Below, piece after piece: positions 1-6,841 of a stretch of DNA of 64,000 nt; the first letter of the stretch is position 1, and each line of letters opens with the position of its first letter. The notes under the pieces were generated by a model. The model had not been told where the DNA came from. It did no database searches and saw only the letters and a program-made list of their open reading frames with translations. This DNA is from Guptibacillus hwajinpoensis. GTDB taxonomy: Bacteria; Bacillota; Bacilli; Bacillales; Guptibacillaceae. The position numbers and the translations under genes were made by a program. The stretch is taken from contig NZ_LELK01000004.1 of assembly GCF_001039475.1 (NCBI RefSeq), positions 309,055-373,054 of the forward strand, given 5' to 3'.

Positions 1-42
1 CCGCCCGCCCCGAGCGAGCATCCTGGAGCGGAAATCCGTTAC
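1..42. repeat. GC-rich dispersed repeat, copy a (partial at window edge)
   Basis: The first bases match the right end of the repeats near 2.8 kb and 53.25 kb. All share CCGCCCGCCCCG, then GAGCGAGCA or AAGCGAGCA, then CCTGGAGCG. This copy lacks about six bases (CGGAAA) found in the others. The rest of the element lies outside the window. It has no coding potential. Confidence 0.7.
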
Positions 43-88
43 TCTATCGCGAAAATGTCTATAATATAGCACATCTAAAAACAGGCAA

Positions 89-126
89 GAACCTCTGATT
101 TTTAATAATAACAGAGGTTCTTTTTT
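89..126 (+). terminator. Rho-independent terminator of the gene upstream of the window
   Basis: A perfect 9-bp stem, GAACCTCTG with CAGAGGTTC, and a 14-nt loop is followed directly by six T. It must end a plus-strand transcript entering from the left. In Bacillus genomes the gene before spoIIID is often spoIIQ, but that gene is not in the window. Confidence 0.85.
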
Positions 127-416
127 GTGTTTAGAAACATACAACATAAGCAATATTAGCGATTTGAAAGAAAATTTAAATAAAAACCCTTGTCCCTCTT
201 GACTTTTTGGTATATAACCACCTTTGCCTTAATAAAATGTTACAAAACTTAGTAAATGAGGGGCAGAGGTGAGAAGTTGTGGTAACGCTTCGAAGTATTC
301 TTGCATGCAATACTCCTGACATCATGTAGGTCACCTGATGACTAGAGCTTCGTAGCATGATCACTTTATCAGTCTCATTTCGCATCTCTCACATCCAATT
401 TAGGGAGGCGAGTGGT
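127..416 (+). other. Intergenic leader of spoIIID
   Basis: This AT-rich stretch has no convincing gene. A CATGCAAT at 304-311 resembles a sigma-E -10 element (CATACAAT), which would fit spoIIID. I could not place a convincing -35 box, so it is not called as a promoter. A strong Shine-Dalgarno site, AGGGAGG, lies at 402-408. Confidence 0.4.
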
Positions 417-689
417 GTGCACGATTACATCAAAGAGCGAACCATCAAGATTGGAAATTACATCGTGGAGACTAAGAAAACGGTGAGGGTGATCGCCAAA
501 GAATTTGGAGTGTCCAAAAGTACCGTTCACAAGGATTTAACGGAACGGCTTCCCGAAATTAATCCGGACCTCGCCAATGAGGTGAAGGGGATTCTAGAGT
601 ATCATAAATCGATACGCCATCTCCGCGGCGGCGAAGCGACGAGAATAAAATATAGAAAGGATACCGAGAAAGAAGAAGCAGTCAAATAG
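417..689 (+). CDS. spoIIID: Stage III sporulation transcriptional regulator SpoIIID
   Basis: SpoIIID is a small DNA-binding protein that activates and represses mother-cell genes during sporulation, after sigma-E and around the switch to sigma-K. The 90-residue product begins VHDYIKERT and contains the helix-turn-helix segment TVRVIAKEFGVSKSTVHKD near residues 22-40. A basic tail ending RHLRGGEATRIKYRK follows, as in the family (about 93 residues). The GTG start is chosen because AGGGAGG lies 8 nt upstream and because the family begins at this HDYIK motif. An upstream in-frame ATG at 357 would add 20 unrelated residues. The gene lies just before mbl, as in Bacillus subtilis. Confidence 0.96.
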   Translation: MHDYIKERTIKIGNYIVETKKTVRVIAKEFGVSKSTVHKDLTERLPEINPDLANEVKGILEYHKSIRHLRGGEATRIKYRKDTEKEEAVK

Positions 690-729
690 CATGCCTTAAA
701 ACGACAATTTTTTCTAAATCATTTCTTTC

Positions 730-757
730 TTGTGATACTTTTGTGGTACAATATACT
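730..757 (+). promoter_or_regulatory. Possible sigma-A promoter of mbl
   Basis: TTGTGA at 730-735 and TATACT at 752-757 are separated by 16 bp, in the short gap between spoIIID and mbl. This would let mbl be expressed in growing cells independently of spoIIID. It is a sequence match only. Confidence 0.45.
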
Positions 758-828
758 AATGGATACGTAGTTTATACATACTAGGACTGGAACAATAGAT
801 GAGTTATAGTACACAGGGAGGATACGTC

Positions 829-1830
829 ATGTTTTCACGTGATATAGGGATCGATTTAGGTACAGCGAATGTACTGATTTATGTGAAGGGCAGAGGCATA
901 GTTCTTGATGAACCTTCAGTAGTTGCGATTGACACTGGTACTGGAAGAGCGCTTGCTGTTGGTGAAGAAGCAAGACAGATGGTCGGCCGGACTCCTGGAA
1001 ACATCGTTGCAACACGTCCATTGAAAGATGGCGTCATTGCAGATTTTGATATTACAGAAGTAATGCTGAGACATTTCTTGAACAAAATTAATGTGAAAAG
1101 TTTTCTATCGAAGCCGCGTATTCTCATTTGCACGCCAACCAATATTACATCGGTTGAGAAAAAGGCAATTAAAGAAGCGGCGGAAAAAAGCGGTGGAAAG
1201 CAGATCTTTCTTGAGGAAGAACCAAAAGTAGCAGCCATTGGCGCAGGTATGGATATTTTTCAGCCAAGCGGTAATATGGTAGTGGACATTGGCGGTGGAA
1301 CGACGGATATCGCAGTTCTTTCAATGGGCGATATTGTCACCGCCTCTTCCATTAAAATGGCAGGGGACAAGTTCGATTACGAAATCCTGGACTACATCAA
1401 GAAAACATATAAGCTTTTAATCGGAGAACGTACAGCAGAGCAAATTAAAATCAATGTTGCAACGGTATTTCCAGGCGGCCGGAACGAAGAGCTTGATATT
1501 CGCGGACGTGACATGGTTTCAGGACTTCCGCGCACAATTACAGTAAAATCTGATGAAATTCAGCAGGCGCTTCAAGAGCCAATCTCCCACATGGTAATGG
1601 CGGCGAAGAGCGTACTTGAACGAACTCCTCCTGAACTTTCAGCAGATATCATTGACCGCGGTGTTATTATGACAGGCGGAGGCGCATTGCTTCACGGAAT
1701 CGATCAGCTCTTTGCTGAAGAACTAATGGTTCCTGTTCTAGTAGCTGAAGAACCAATGAGCTGCGTTGCAAAAGGGACAGGCCTTATGCTTGAACATATC
1801 GACAAGATCGCTAAAAAGAAACTAATCTAA
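829..1830 (+). CDS. mbl: Rod-shape determining actin-like protein Mbl
   Basis: Mbl is an MreB-family bacterial actin that forms membrane-associated filaments and directs cell-wall synthesis along the cylinder. The product is 333 residues, the normal family length. The phosphate-1 loop DIGIDLGTANVLIYVKG is at the N-terminus. The phosphate-2 motif DIGGGTTDIAVLS is near 155-170, and the adenosine motif MTGGGALLHGID is near 285-300. The ATG at 829 is preferred over one at 799 because AGGGAGG sits 7 nt upstream and homologues begin MF(A/S)RDIGIDLG. Its place directly after spoIIID, and the absence of neighbouring mreC or mreD, separate Mbl from MreB. Confidence 0.96.
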   Translation: MFSRDIGIDLGTANVLIYVKGRGIVLDEPSVVAIDTGTGRALAVGEEARQMVGRTPGNIVATRPLKDGVIADFDITEVMLRHFLNKINVKSFLSKPRILICTPTNITSVEKKAIKEAAEKSGGKQIFLEEEPKVAAIGAGMDIFQPSGNMVVDIGGGTTDIAVLSMGDIVTASSIKMAGDKFDYEILDYIKKTYKLLIGERTAEQIKINVATVFPGGRNEELDIRGRDMVSGLPRTITVKSDEIQQALQEPISHMVMAAKSVLERTPPELSADIIDRGVIMTGGGALLHGIDQLFAEELMVPVLVAEEPMSCVAKGTGLMLEHIDKIAKKKLI

Positions 1831-1867
1831 TTTCGTAACGGAAACTATTCGTAAGGGTGTAATCATA

Positions 1868-2155
1868 ATGGCGAACAACCATGAAAAGGTGAACCAGACC
1901 TCAGAGCGTAAGGACATTGCGACAGAAGAGGCCAAACAAACGAATAAGAATACAGAAGAGAAACAGCGTATGCCAAGAATTCGGTTAATCCCGATCTGGC
2001 TGCGCCTTCTTCTCGTGGTCCTATTACTCCTAGTCTCGCTTGTAGCAGGAGCCATGCTAGGTTATGGCGTTATTGGAGATGGAAGTCCAGGTGATGTCTT
2101 CAAGAAAGACACATGGGTGAAAATCACTGATATCGTTGAGAAAGAAAAGGAATGA
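1868..2155 (+). CDS. EpuA-family membrane protein (annotated elsewhere as RNA polymerase subunit beta-like, RpoB-associated)
   Basis: This 95-residue protein has a hydrophilic, Lys/Glu-rich N-terminal half, one transmembrane helix (about residues 44-68, LRLLLVVLLLLVSLVAGAML) and a short conserved tail with GYGVIGDG and DVF...TW. That layout matches the EpuA family (PF11772), often mislabelled DNA-directed RNA polymerase subunit beta. Its role is unknown to me. It is probably a small single-pass envelope protein linked to morphogenesis, by its position between mbl and fabZ. The ATG follows AAGGGTG by about 9 nt. It lies 37 bp after mbl and 18 bp before fabZ, consistent with co-transcription. 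Confidence 0.8.
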   Translation: MANNHEKVNQTSERKDIATEEAKQTNKNTEEKQRMPRIRLIPIWLRLLLVVLLLLVSLVAGAMLGYGVIGDGSPGDVFKKDTWVKITDIVEKEKE

Positions 2156-2173
2156 TTGAAAGGAGAATGAGCT

Positions 2174-2596
2174 ATGTTAGATAGTCAGGAAATTAAATCC
2201 ATTATCCCGCATCGATACCCTTTCTTACTTGTAGATCGTATTCTTGAAGTTGAGGAAGAAGTAAGAGCTGTCGGTATAAAGAACGTTACAGCAAATGAAG
2301 AATTTTTCAACGGCCATTTCCCGGACTACCCGGTAATGCCAGGCGTCCTAATTGTAGAAGCGCTAGCTCAAGTAGGCGCAGTAGCCATGTTGAAAAAAGA
2401 AGAAAATCAAGGTAAGCTCGCTTTCTTTACGGGCATCGACAAATGCCGTTTTAAAAGACAAGTCAAACCTGGTGATCAGCTTCGTCTTGAAGTCGAAATC
2501 ATCCGAATCAAAGGACCAATCGGCAAAGGCAAAGCAACCGCAACAGTAGACGGCGAAGTAGCCGCTGAAGCAGAAATCATGTTTGCACTAAAATAA
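2174..2596 (+). CDS. fabZ: 3-hydroxyacyl-[acyl-carrier-protein] dehydratase FabZ
   Basis: FabZ removes water from beta-hydroxyacyl-ACP to give trans-2-enoyl-ACP in the cytoplasmic type II fatty acid cycle. The product is 140 residues, normal for the family. It has the N-terminal [14 protein letters not shown] motif and the active-site segment [26 protein letters not shown], with the catalytic His in GHFP and the Glu in VEALAQ. It ends with the hot-dog fold strand MFALK. The ATG has AAAGGAG upstream. It is probably the last gene of the mbl transcript, because a terminator-like hairpin follows. Confidence 0.97.
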   Translation: MLDSQEIKSIIPHRYPFLLVDRILEVEEEVRAVGIKNVTANEEFFNGHFPDYPVMPGVLIVEALAQVGAVAMLKKEENQGKLAFFTGIDKCRFKRQVKPGDQLRLEVEIIRIKGPIGKGKATATVDGEVAAEAEIMFALK

Positions 2597-2604
2597 TATA
2601 TATT

Positions 2605-2657
2605 AAATCCCTAACGATTTGCGTTGAAAAATGCTGATCATGTTTGGGGTTTTTTTA
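2605..2657 (+). terminator. Probable terminator after fabZ
   Basis: AAATCCCTAAC at 2605-2615 can pair with GTTTGGGGTTT at 2642-2652 with one mismatch and one GU pair. The right arm runs into seven or more T. The loop is long (26 nt), so confidence is moderate. Confidence 0.6.
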
Positions 2658-2698
2658 TATTATTTTATTTAAAAGCTCTTTTCTAAAAGTGTTAGTTT

Positions 2699-2876
2699 TT
2701 GAAAAGGGGTTTGGATAAAAGAACAACACTTCGCAGATTGGAGCGGAAGGTGCTCGACTCCTGCGGGACTAGCGGGACAGGTGAGACCCCGCAGGCGCAA
2801 TGTTCTTATGCGCCGAGGAGGCTCACCGCCCGCCCCGCGGAAAGCGAGCACCTGGAGCGCAAATCAACCACCACAC
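2699..2876. repeat. GC-rich dispersed repeat, copy b (full length)
   Basis: This is the longest copy of a GC-rich imperfect palindrome. The left arm, GGAGCGGAAGGTGCTCG, is roughly inverted at the right end as CGAGCACCTGGAGCG. Further internal hairpins include GTGAGACCCCGC and GCGCAATG...TATGCGC. About 40 bp of AT-rich flank, including an AACAACACTT-type block, is shared with the copy at 53.2 kb. An open frame through it is a by-product of its base composition. Many Bacillaceae intergenic regions carry a similar element, known to me only as an unnamed repeat. Confidence 0.75.
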
Positions 2877-3047
2877 TTAAGCCATTGGATTATGTTCTTC
2901 AAGCGATTTGTTAATCGTTTATTAGTAATGTAAAACGCTTATAGAGACTATGTAAATTTTAACAAATTCCCTTTTCTCCTTGTTATGATGATCTTAACCG
3001 CAACTTAGCGGAAAAAACTTACTTGAGTTCAAGGAGGAATTTTGGAA

Positions 3048-3224
3048 ATGAATCAGAAGAAATTCATGCTCAAAATTGCAACTTCGTTCGTAGCTGTCAT
3101 GTTAATCACTGCTTGTAGCAGCAATGAAGGGAACAACACAGAAAACGGAAACAACTCAATGAACAATGGTAGTAACACCGAAGAACCTGCTACAAACGAA
3201 AATTCCACGAACTCAGCTGAATAA
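3048..3224 (+). CDS. Small Asn/Thr-rich lipoprotein
   Basis: The product is a 58-residue protein with a lysine-containing N-terminus, a hydrophobic segment and a lipobox, LITAC, with Cys near residue 23. A low-complexity tail rich in Asn, Glu, Ser and Thr follows, without a recognisable domain. It should be lipid-anchored to the outer face of the membrane. AAGGAGG lies 10 nt before the ATG. A TTG two codons earlier would be only 4 nt from the site and is less likely. A strong terminator follows within 10 bp, so it is a single-gene unit. Function unknown. Confidence 0.75.
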   Translation: MNQKKFMLKIATSFVAVMLITACSSNEGNNTENGNNSMNNGSNTEEPATNENSTNSAE

Positions 3225-3232
3225 GAACCTTC

Positions 3233-3258
3233 ACTCCTGCCCGCCTGGGCAGGAGTTT
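3233..3258 (+). terminator. Rho-independent terminator of the small lipoprotein gene
   Basis: A 10-bp perfect stem, ACTCCTGCCC with GGGCAGGAGT, and a GCCT tetraloop are followed by TTTCT. It also lies between convergent genes, because the sinR-type gene on the other strand ends about 47 bp further on. Confidence 0.8.
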
Positions 3259-3304
3259 CTACTTACTAACTAAAAATGAAGCAGGGCATCAATATCCGTC
3301 TGCT

Positions 3305-3637
3305 TCACTCATCTTTGTTACTTTTCAACTGCCATTTTTTAAACTCTAAATAATCAGCGAAATCCTCTTTCGTTATGCCGGAGCGCATGGCTTCTTCAAT
3401 TAATTCCTTCCATTCTGTATCGAGAACAGGCTCTCCCATCTCTTCTTCAAGAATAAAAACCTCCATAGGTACTTTAAGCTCAGCAGCTATCTTCTCAAGG
3501 AAATGGATGGAGGGATTCGCTTGTTGATTACGCTCAATTGAGCTAAGGTATGATTTTGCGACTCCAGCTCGCTTCGCTAATTCCGTCAACGATAATCCCA
3601 TCCGATTTCGATATAGTTTAATTTTTTCACCGATCAT
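3305..3637 (-). CDS. sinR: SinR-type transcriptional regulator (copy 1)
   Basis: The 110-residue protein has a HTH_3/XRE DNA-binding domain at residues 1-65 (LSLTELAKRAGVAKSYLSSIERN). A C-terminal SinI-fold multimerisation domain (LDTEWKELIEEAMRSGITKEDFADYLEFKKW) gives the full layout of B. subtilis SinR. SinR represses matrix and biofilm genes and is inactivated by binding SinI. The gene is transcribed away from a small sinI-like gene. A perfect GTTCTGT inverted repeat lies about 50 bp upstream, suggesting autoregulation. It is one of two SinR paralogues 1.1 kb apart. Compared with copy 2, the linker between domains is acidic (EEEMGEP). Confidence 0.85.
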   Translation of the reverse strand: MIGEKIKLYRNRMGLSLTELAKRAGVAKSYLSSIERNQQANPSIHFLEKIAAELKVPMEVFILEEEMGEPVLDTEWKELIEEAMRSGITKEDFADYLEFKKWQLKSNKDE

Positions 3638-3688
3638 CCCTTTACCTCTTTTAAATTGTATTTGGTGGTTTTATTTTATCAAGAACAT

Positions 3689-3710
3689 ATCGTTCTGTAA
3701 ACAGAACGAT
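3689..3710. promoter_or_regulatory. Putative SinR operator upstream of sinR copy 1
   Basis: ATCGTTCTGT and its exact reverse complement are separated by AA. Each half contains GTTCTGT, close to the known SinR half-site GTTCTYT. A near-identical arrangement (GTTC-CGTAAATA-GAAC) precedes the second sinR gene. Confidence 0.65.
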
Positions 3711-3874
3711 TGTCATGGTTTTAAAAGTTTATCTTATACAGTAATAAATGAAAGTGTAAGGAAAGCTGAGAATCTAAAAGGATATACTTGATAACTAGGA
3801 TAAAACGAACCAAAACAATGAATTTTCAGTCTTTTTAATCTTCCAAAATAATACTATATTAGATGTACATTCTA

Positions 3875-3899
3875 AATAAAGAACAAAACGTTCTTTATT
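3875..3899. promoter_or_regulatory. Putative SinR operator upstream of the sinI-like operon
   Basis: AATAAAGAAC and GTTCTTTATT form a 10-bp inverted repeat with a 5-nt spacer. The half-site GTTCTTT matches the SinR consensus GTTCTYT exactly. It lies about 40 bp before the sinI-like start codon, so binding there would repress that operon. Confidence 0.6.
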
Positions 3900-3937
3900 A
3901 ATGTCGGTTATTGGAGAATCGTATGAGGGGGATGGGA

Positions 3938-4060
3938 ATGAGGACGTATACTGACGAAAAATTGGATGAAGAATGGGTAACGCTTATTTCAATCGCAAAG
4001 AAACTTGGACTTTCTAAGGAGGAAGTGAAGCAATTTATAGCCAGTTCCTCGAAAAATTAA
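3938..4060 (+). CDS. SinI-like anti-repressor peptide (40 aa)
   Basis: The 40-residue product is essentially one SinI domain: LDEEWVTLISIAKKLGLSKEEVKQFI spans residues 8-33. This segment matches the C-terminal helical hairpin of both neighbouring SinR proteins, so it probably forms SinI-SinR heterodimers that strip SinR from DNA. The ATG at 3938 is chosen because GAGGGGG lies 6 nt upstream. In-frame ATGs at 3932 and 3923 overlap that site. It is divergent from sinR copy 1 and is the first gene of a three-gene unit, ending 12 bp before the next start. Confidence 0.8.
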   Translation: MRTYTDEKLDEEWVTLISIAKKLGLSKEEVKQFIASSSKN

Positions 4061-4072
4061 GGAGGAATGGAA

Positions 4073-4336
4073 ATGATCCGGTTAGGAAACGATACGTTCG
4101 TCTCTTATATTTTAGGAAAAAGAATTAAAGTTATCGCCACAGATCAACTCATGGCTAGCCTTTATATTAATGATGAGTACAAAGGGAAATGTGAATTATC
4201 GTTAATATTGAATAAGATTAATTCGTTTGAGATGAAAGAACAGGATATAAAGGGAATGGTACGTGATGAACATAAACTTTATTCTGAGTTAAGTGAAATC
4301 ATCAAAACCCAGAAGATATCTCCACAACCAGAATGA
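4073..4336 (+). CDS. Hypothetical protein (87 aa) in the sinI-like operon
   Basis: I do not recognise this 87-residue protein. It is soluble, begins MIRLGNDTFVSYILGKRIKVIA, and has a mixed alpha/beta character with no signal peptide or membrane segment. The ATG at 4073 is used because GGAGG lies 7 nt before it. An ATG at 4067 would be only 1 nt from that site. It sits between the SinI-like gene and a DUF5658-like membrane protein, and its stop overlaps the next start as ATGA. It is therefore probably made with both and could be a SinR-regulated accessory. Confidence 0.7.
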   Translation: MIRLGNDTFVSYILGKRIKVIATDQLMASLYINDEYKGKCELSLILNKINSFEMKEQDIKGMVRDEHKLYSELSEIIKTQKISPQPE

Positions 4337-4659
4337 AGGGGAAGTCCACGTTTCGATTTCTCATTATTTATCTTGGGTGCTGCAACCTTCTTGATGGGTT
4401 TGTGACGTTCTTGGGACTTGAGAACGGTTGGATTGAAGAAGTAAATCCCTTAATGAGATCACTGTACGAGTGGCATCCAATTGCCTTTCTATCTTATAAA
4501 ACAGGTATCTCCCTACTTTTACTTAGTTTTTTACTTTTTAATAAGCAGATTAAATCGGTGATTGTGCGAATTCTTTTAAGCGTTGCGTCCATTATTTATA
4601 CGTTTTTATTATGTCTACATGCCTACTGGCTACTATTACTCTCTTTTATAGCAACCTAA
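4333..4659 (+). CDS. DUF5658-like small integral membrane protein
   Basis: The 108-residue protein has about three to four hydrophobic helices (about residues 8-28, 48-66, 72-105). The first loop is conserved-looking: LLDGFVTFLGLENGWIEEVNPLM. The pattern D-x-x-x-T...G...E-x-NP-L is what I associate with DUF5658 proteins. The function is unknown. The start overlaps the preceding stop (ATGA), so translation is probably coupled. It is the last gene of the SinI-like operon and is followed by a terminator shared with the convergent sinR copy 2. Confidence 0.7.
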   Translation: MKGKSTFRFLIIYLGCCNLLDGFVTFLGLENGWIEEVNPLMRSLYEWHPIAFLSYKTGISLLLLSFLLFNKQIKSVIVRILLSVASIIYTFLLCLHAYWLLLLSFIAT

Positions 4660-4685
4660 AAAAGAGCCATCACATTGGCTCTTAT
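4656..4685. terminator. Bidirectional terminator between convergent genes
   Basis: AAGAGCCA and TGGCTCTT form an 8-bp stem with a 6-nt loop. A run of A on the left gives a U-tract for the minus-strand sinR transcript. TTAT on the right serves the plus-strand operon less well. Confidence 0.7.
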
Positions 4686-4692
4686 ATTAATG

Positions 4693-5028
4693 CTATTGAT
4701 CGGACCCTTTTTTGGCACGCCATTTGTTAAACTCCAAAAACTCCCTGAACTGATCTTTACTAACGCCAGACTCCATCGCTTCTTTTACAAGCTTTTTCCA
4801 ATCTGAGTCTAAATCAGTCTGATGAATGGAATCATTGCCTTGAAGCAAGACTTCAACGGATACATCCAGTACGTTTGATATTTTATCAAGGAATTGAATG
4901 GAAGGGTTTGATTGAATATTACGTTCGATAGAACTTAAATACGATTTCGCAACATTCGCTCGTTCCGCTAATTCTGAAAGTGATAACCCTTTTCGTAACC
5001 GGTACTTTTTAACTTCTTCACCAATCAT
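4693..5028 (-). CDS. sinR: SinR-type transcriptional regulator (copy 2)
   Basis: The 111-residue protein is closer to B. subtilis SinR than copy 1. The HTH region contains LSLSELAERANVAKSYLSSIERN, and the C-terminal SinI-binding domain contains LDSDWKKLVKEAMESGVSKDQFREFLEFNKW. It is expected to repress biofilm-matrix-type genes and to be antagonised by SinI. A SinI-like gene lies directly upstream in the same direction, reproducing the classic sinI-sinR order. A stem-loop and an operator-like inverted repeat lie between the two genes, so sinR probably also has its own promoter. Confidence 0.88.
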   Translation of the reverse strand: MIGEEVKKYRLRKGLSLSELAERANVAKSYLSSIERNIQSNPSIQFLDKISNVLDVSVEVLLQGNDSIHQTDLDSDWKKLVKEAMESGVSKDQFREFLEFNKWRAKKGSDQ

Positions 5029-5091
5029 TTATCGATCCCTCCGATGCCCTTGACAAAATTCTCTGTTATTCATAAGTATACCAGTATGTGA

Positions 5092-5111
5092 TTGTTCCGT
5101 AAATAGAACAA
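5092..5111. promoter_or_regulatory. Putative SinR operator between sinI-like gene 2 and sinR copy 2
   Basis: TTGTTCCGT, then AA, then ATAGAACAA is an imperfect 20-bp inverted repeat. It matches the operator before sinR copy 1 at the GTTC, central AA and GAAC positions. The repetition in front of both sinR genes supports autoregulation or cross-regulation. Confidence 0.55.
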
Positions 5112-5136
5112 AAGCGACAAGTTTATTGTCGCTTTT
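5110..5136 (-). terminator. Stem-loop between sinI-like gene 2 and sinR copy 2
   Basis: An 11-bp perfect stem, AAAAGCGACAA with TTGTCGCTTTT, and a 5-nt loop. On the minus strand the arm ends TTTTGTTC. It could be a partial terminator giving more SinI than SinR transcript. Confidence 0.6.
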
Positions 5137-5144
5137 GTGTCTTC

Positions 5145-5264
5145 TTACTTCCTTTTTTGCTGTAGAAAGGCATATACTTCCTCGAGTGTTAAACCAAGAT
5201 CCTTTGCCTCTTTGATCAACTCAACCCATTCACGATCAAGCTTCTCCTGCGTATGTACCCCCAT
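5145..5264 (-). CDS. sinI: SinI-like anti-repressor peptide (39 aa)
   Basis: The 39-residue product contains LDREWVELIKEAKDLGLTLEEVYAFLQ at residues 9-35, a clear SinI domain. It is directly comparable to the C-terminal helices of both SinR proteins here. SinI binds SinR one-to-one and prevents SinR tetramers from holding DNA. AAGGAGG lies about 6 nt before the ATG. The gene precedes sinR copy 2 in the same direction, as in B. subtilis sinIR. It lacks the longer C-terminal tail of B. subtilis SinI (57 residues), so it is a minimal version. Confidence 0.82.
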   Translation of the reverse strand: MGVHTQEKLDREWVELIKEAKDLGLTLEEVYAFLQQKRK

Positions 5265-5599
5265 ATTAATCCTCCTTGCAAAATTCCAGGTAGTACAGCC
5301 ATCCTAGAAGTTTCCACCTGATTACTTCCTTAGATCTGATTACTTTGCGTCCAATTCTTTTCAAAATAGGTTGCCTTTGTACTGGAGGATGCCCTGCTAG
5401 TTAGTGTGTCATATGAATCAATATCATTATAATAGTTCAAGTATAGTGAAAAATGTGTTGGAATTTGTAATAAATAACCTTTTTTTTATGACTACTTTTG
5501 TCATAGGTGTTAAGAACTAGATCAAATTATTATCTTATATCGAATAGTTACTTGTTTTTCGGCAAAAAATACCACTACAACGTACTAGGAGGTAATGGT
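5265..5599. other. Intergenic region between sinI-like gene 2 and a lipoprotein gene
   Basis: This 335-bp AT-rich region lies between divergent genes and must hold both promoters. I see no gene, no strong hairpin and no GTTC/GAAC operator like those nearby. A run of eight T at about 5480-5487 and the AGGAGG ribosome site at 5587-5592 are the only clear signals. Confidence 0.4.
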
Positions 5600-5893
5600 A
5601 TGAAGAAGTGGTTATTGTCTCTGTTTACTGTCATGCTTTCGGTTGGAATTCTAGCAGGTTGCTCGAATGCTAATGAGAATGAAGGCCCTGTTGAAGACCC
5701 AGAGATGCAGGAGGATTCACAAAAAGACGAAGAGAACATTAACGAGGACAAAGGAACGATTGATGAGGAAGATGATGATAGTATGAATGAAGATGGATCA
5801 GAAGAAGGCGATCCAGACGAAGATGGGAATATGGATGAAGGTAACATGGATAAGAACGATGAACAAAAGAGTGATGAGACCGAAGATCAGTAG
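5600..5893 (+). CDS. Asp/Glu-rich lipoprotein
   Basis: The 97-residue product has a signal peptide with lipobox LAGC (Cys at about residue 20). An extremely acidic tail follows, with runs such as DEEDDDSMNEDGSEEGDPDEDG and almost no hydrophobic residues. It should be anchored to the outer membrane face with a disordered, polyanionic tail that could bind cations. No enzymatic domain is visible. The ATG has AGGAGG 7 nt upstream. An upstream in-frame start at 5507 would precede the signal peptide with 31 unlikely residues. A terminator follows, so it is monocistronic. Confidence 0.8.
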   Translation: MKKWLLSLFTVMLSVGILAGCSNANENEGPVEDPEMQEDSQKDEENINEDKGTIDEEDDDSMNEDGSEEGDPDEDGNMDEGNMDKNDEQKSDETEDQ

Positions 5894-5901
5894 TAAAGAG
5901 T

Positions 5902-5927
5902 AAAGACCTTTTCGGAGGTCTTTTTTT
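5902..5927 (+). terminator. Terminator after the acidic lipoprotein gene
   Basis: An 8-bp stem, AAAGACCT with AGGTCTTT, and a 6-nt loop are followed by further T residues, 8 bp after the stop codon. Confidence 0.8.
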
Positions 5928-5984
5928 AAGTTGTCTTAAAAAAAGAGAGAAGTGGGTATAGAGGTGAAAAAGGAGGGATTACAT

Positions 5985-6752
5985 ATGAAGAAGGTTGCGA
6001 TTATTACGGGTGGTGGCTCAGGCATAGGAGCAGCTACAGCAAAGCGATTTGCGAAAGAAGGCATTCGTGTTTGTTTGCTTGATCTAAAAGAAGAGCGTGC
6101 AGAGAATGTTAAGGAAGAGATTGTTCGGGACGGTGGGGAAGCTTTTGTATTAGACGTTGATGTATCAGACGAAGAACGAGTGGTTGAAGCATTGGAAACT
6201 GTTAAACAGGAATGGGGACACATCGATATTCTATTCAATAATGCTGGAATTAACGGCACACTGAATTCGATTGAAGAGATGAAAGTAGAAGAATGGGACA
6301 AAACGATTCATACGAATTTAAGGAGCACCTTTCTAATGGTGAAGCACAGTATTCCTTATATGAAGGAAAGCGGTGGAAGCATCATTATTACTAGTTCCAT
6401 CAATGGCAATCGCACATTTTCTAATTTTGGGATGTCGGCTTACAGTACTTCAAAAGCGGGACAAGTAGCGTTTATGAAAATGGCAGCGCTCGAGCTCGCG
6501 CAATATCGTATTCGTGTTAACGCGATCTGTCCAGGTGCCATTGAAACAAACATCGACCAGAGCACAGATAAAAAGGAAAGCGTGAAAGAAATTGAGATCC
6601 CGATAACGTATCCAGAAGGAAGCCATCCCCTAGAGCATAAATCTGGAAGTCCAGAGCAAGTGGCGGATGTCGTGTACTTCCTTGCTTCAGATGCCTCGAG
6701 CCATGTGACAGGTACGGCAATGTACGTTGATGGAGCAGAGTCCTTATTATAA
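5985..6752 (+). CDS. SDR-family NAD(P)-dependent oxidoreductase
   Basis: A classical short-chain dehydrogenase/reductase of 255 residues. The cofactor-binding motif TGGGSGIG is at residues 8-15 and NNAG at 85-88. Catalytic Ser is near 137-138, with Tyr153 and Lys157 in YSTSK. A substrate-loop motif CPGAIET follows. Asp33, after the second strand in LLDLKEE, suggests NAD(H) rather than NADP(H) preference. The substrate cannot be deduced. The ATG at 5985 is 7 nt after AGGAGGG. A GTG at 5952 would add 11 residues before the Rossmann strand. It stands alone, with terminators on both sides. Confidence 0.88.
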   Translation: MKKVAIITGGGSGIGAATAKRFAKEGIRVCLLDLKEERAENVKEEIVRDGGEAFVLDVDVSDEERVVEALETVKQEWGHIDILFNNAGINGTLNSIEEMKVEEWDKTIHTNLRSTFLMVKHSIPYMKESGGSIIITSSINGNRTFSNFGMSAYSTSKAGQVAFMKMAALELAQYRIRVNAICPGAIETNIDQSTDKKESVKEIEIPITYPEGSHPLEHKSGSPEQVADVVYFLASDASSHVTGTAMYVDGAESLL

Positions 6753-6762
6753 GAACCTCATG

Positions 6763-6789
6763 AACCCGACCCGACGGTTGTCGGGTTTT
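6763..6789 (+). terminator. Terminator after the SDR gene
   Basis: An 8-bp stem, AACCCGAC with GTCGGGTT, and a 9-nt loop are followed by TTC. It lies 10 bp after the stop codon. Confidence 0.75.
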
Positions 6790-6841
6790 CGTATTGACGA
6801 ATAGAATCATCCCTATTATCGTTAAGCGAGAGGTGATGGAA

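Noticed and set aside
2699-2914. 71-codon open frame over the GC-rich repeat
   Set aside because: It lies within a non-coding repeat that recurs with deletions at two other sites. It has no ribosome site or conserved domain.
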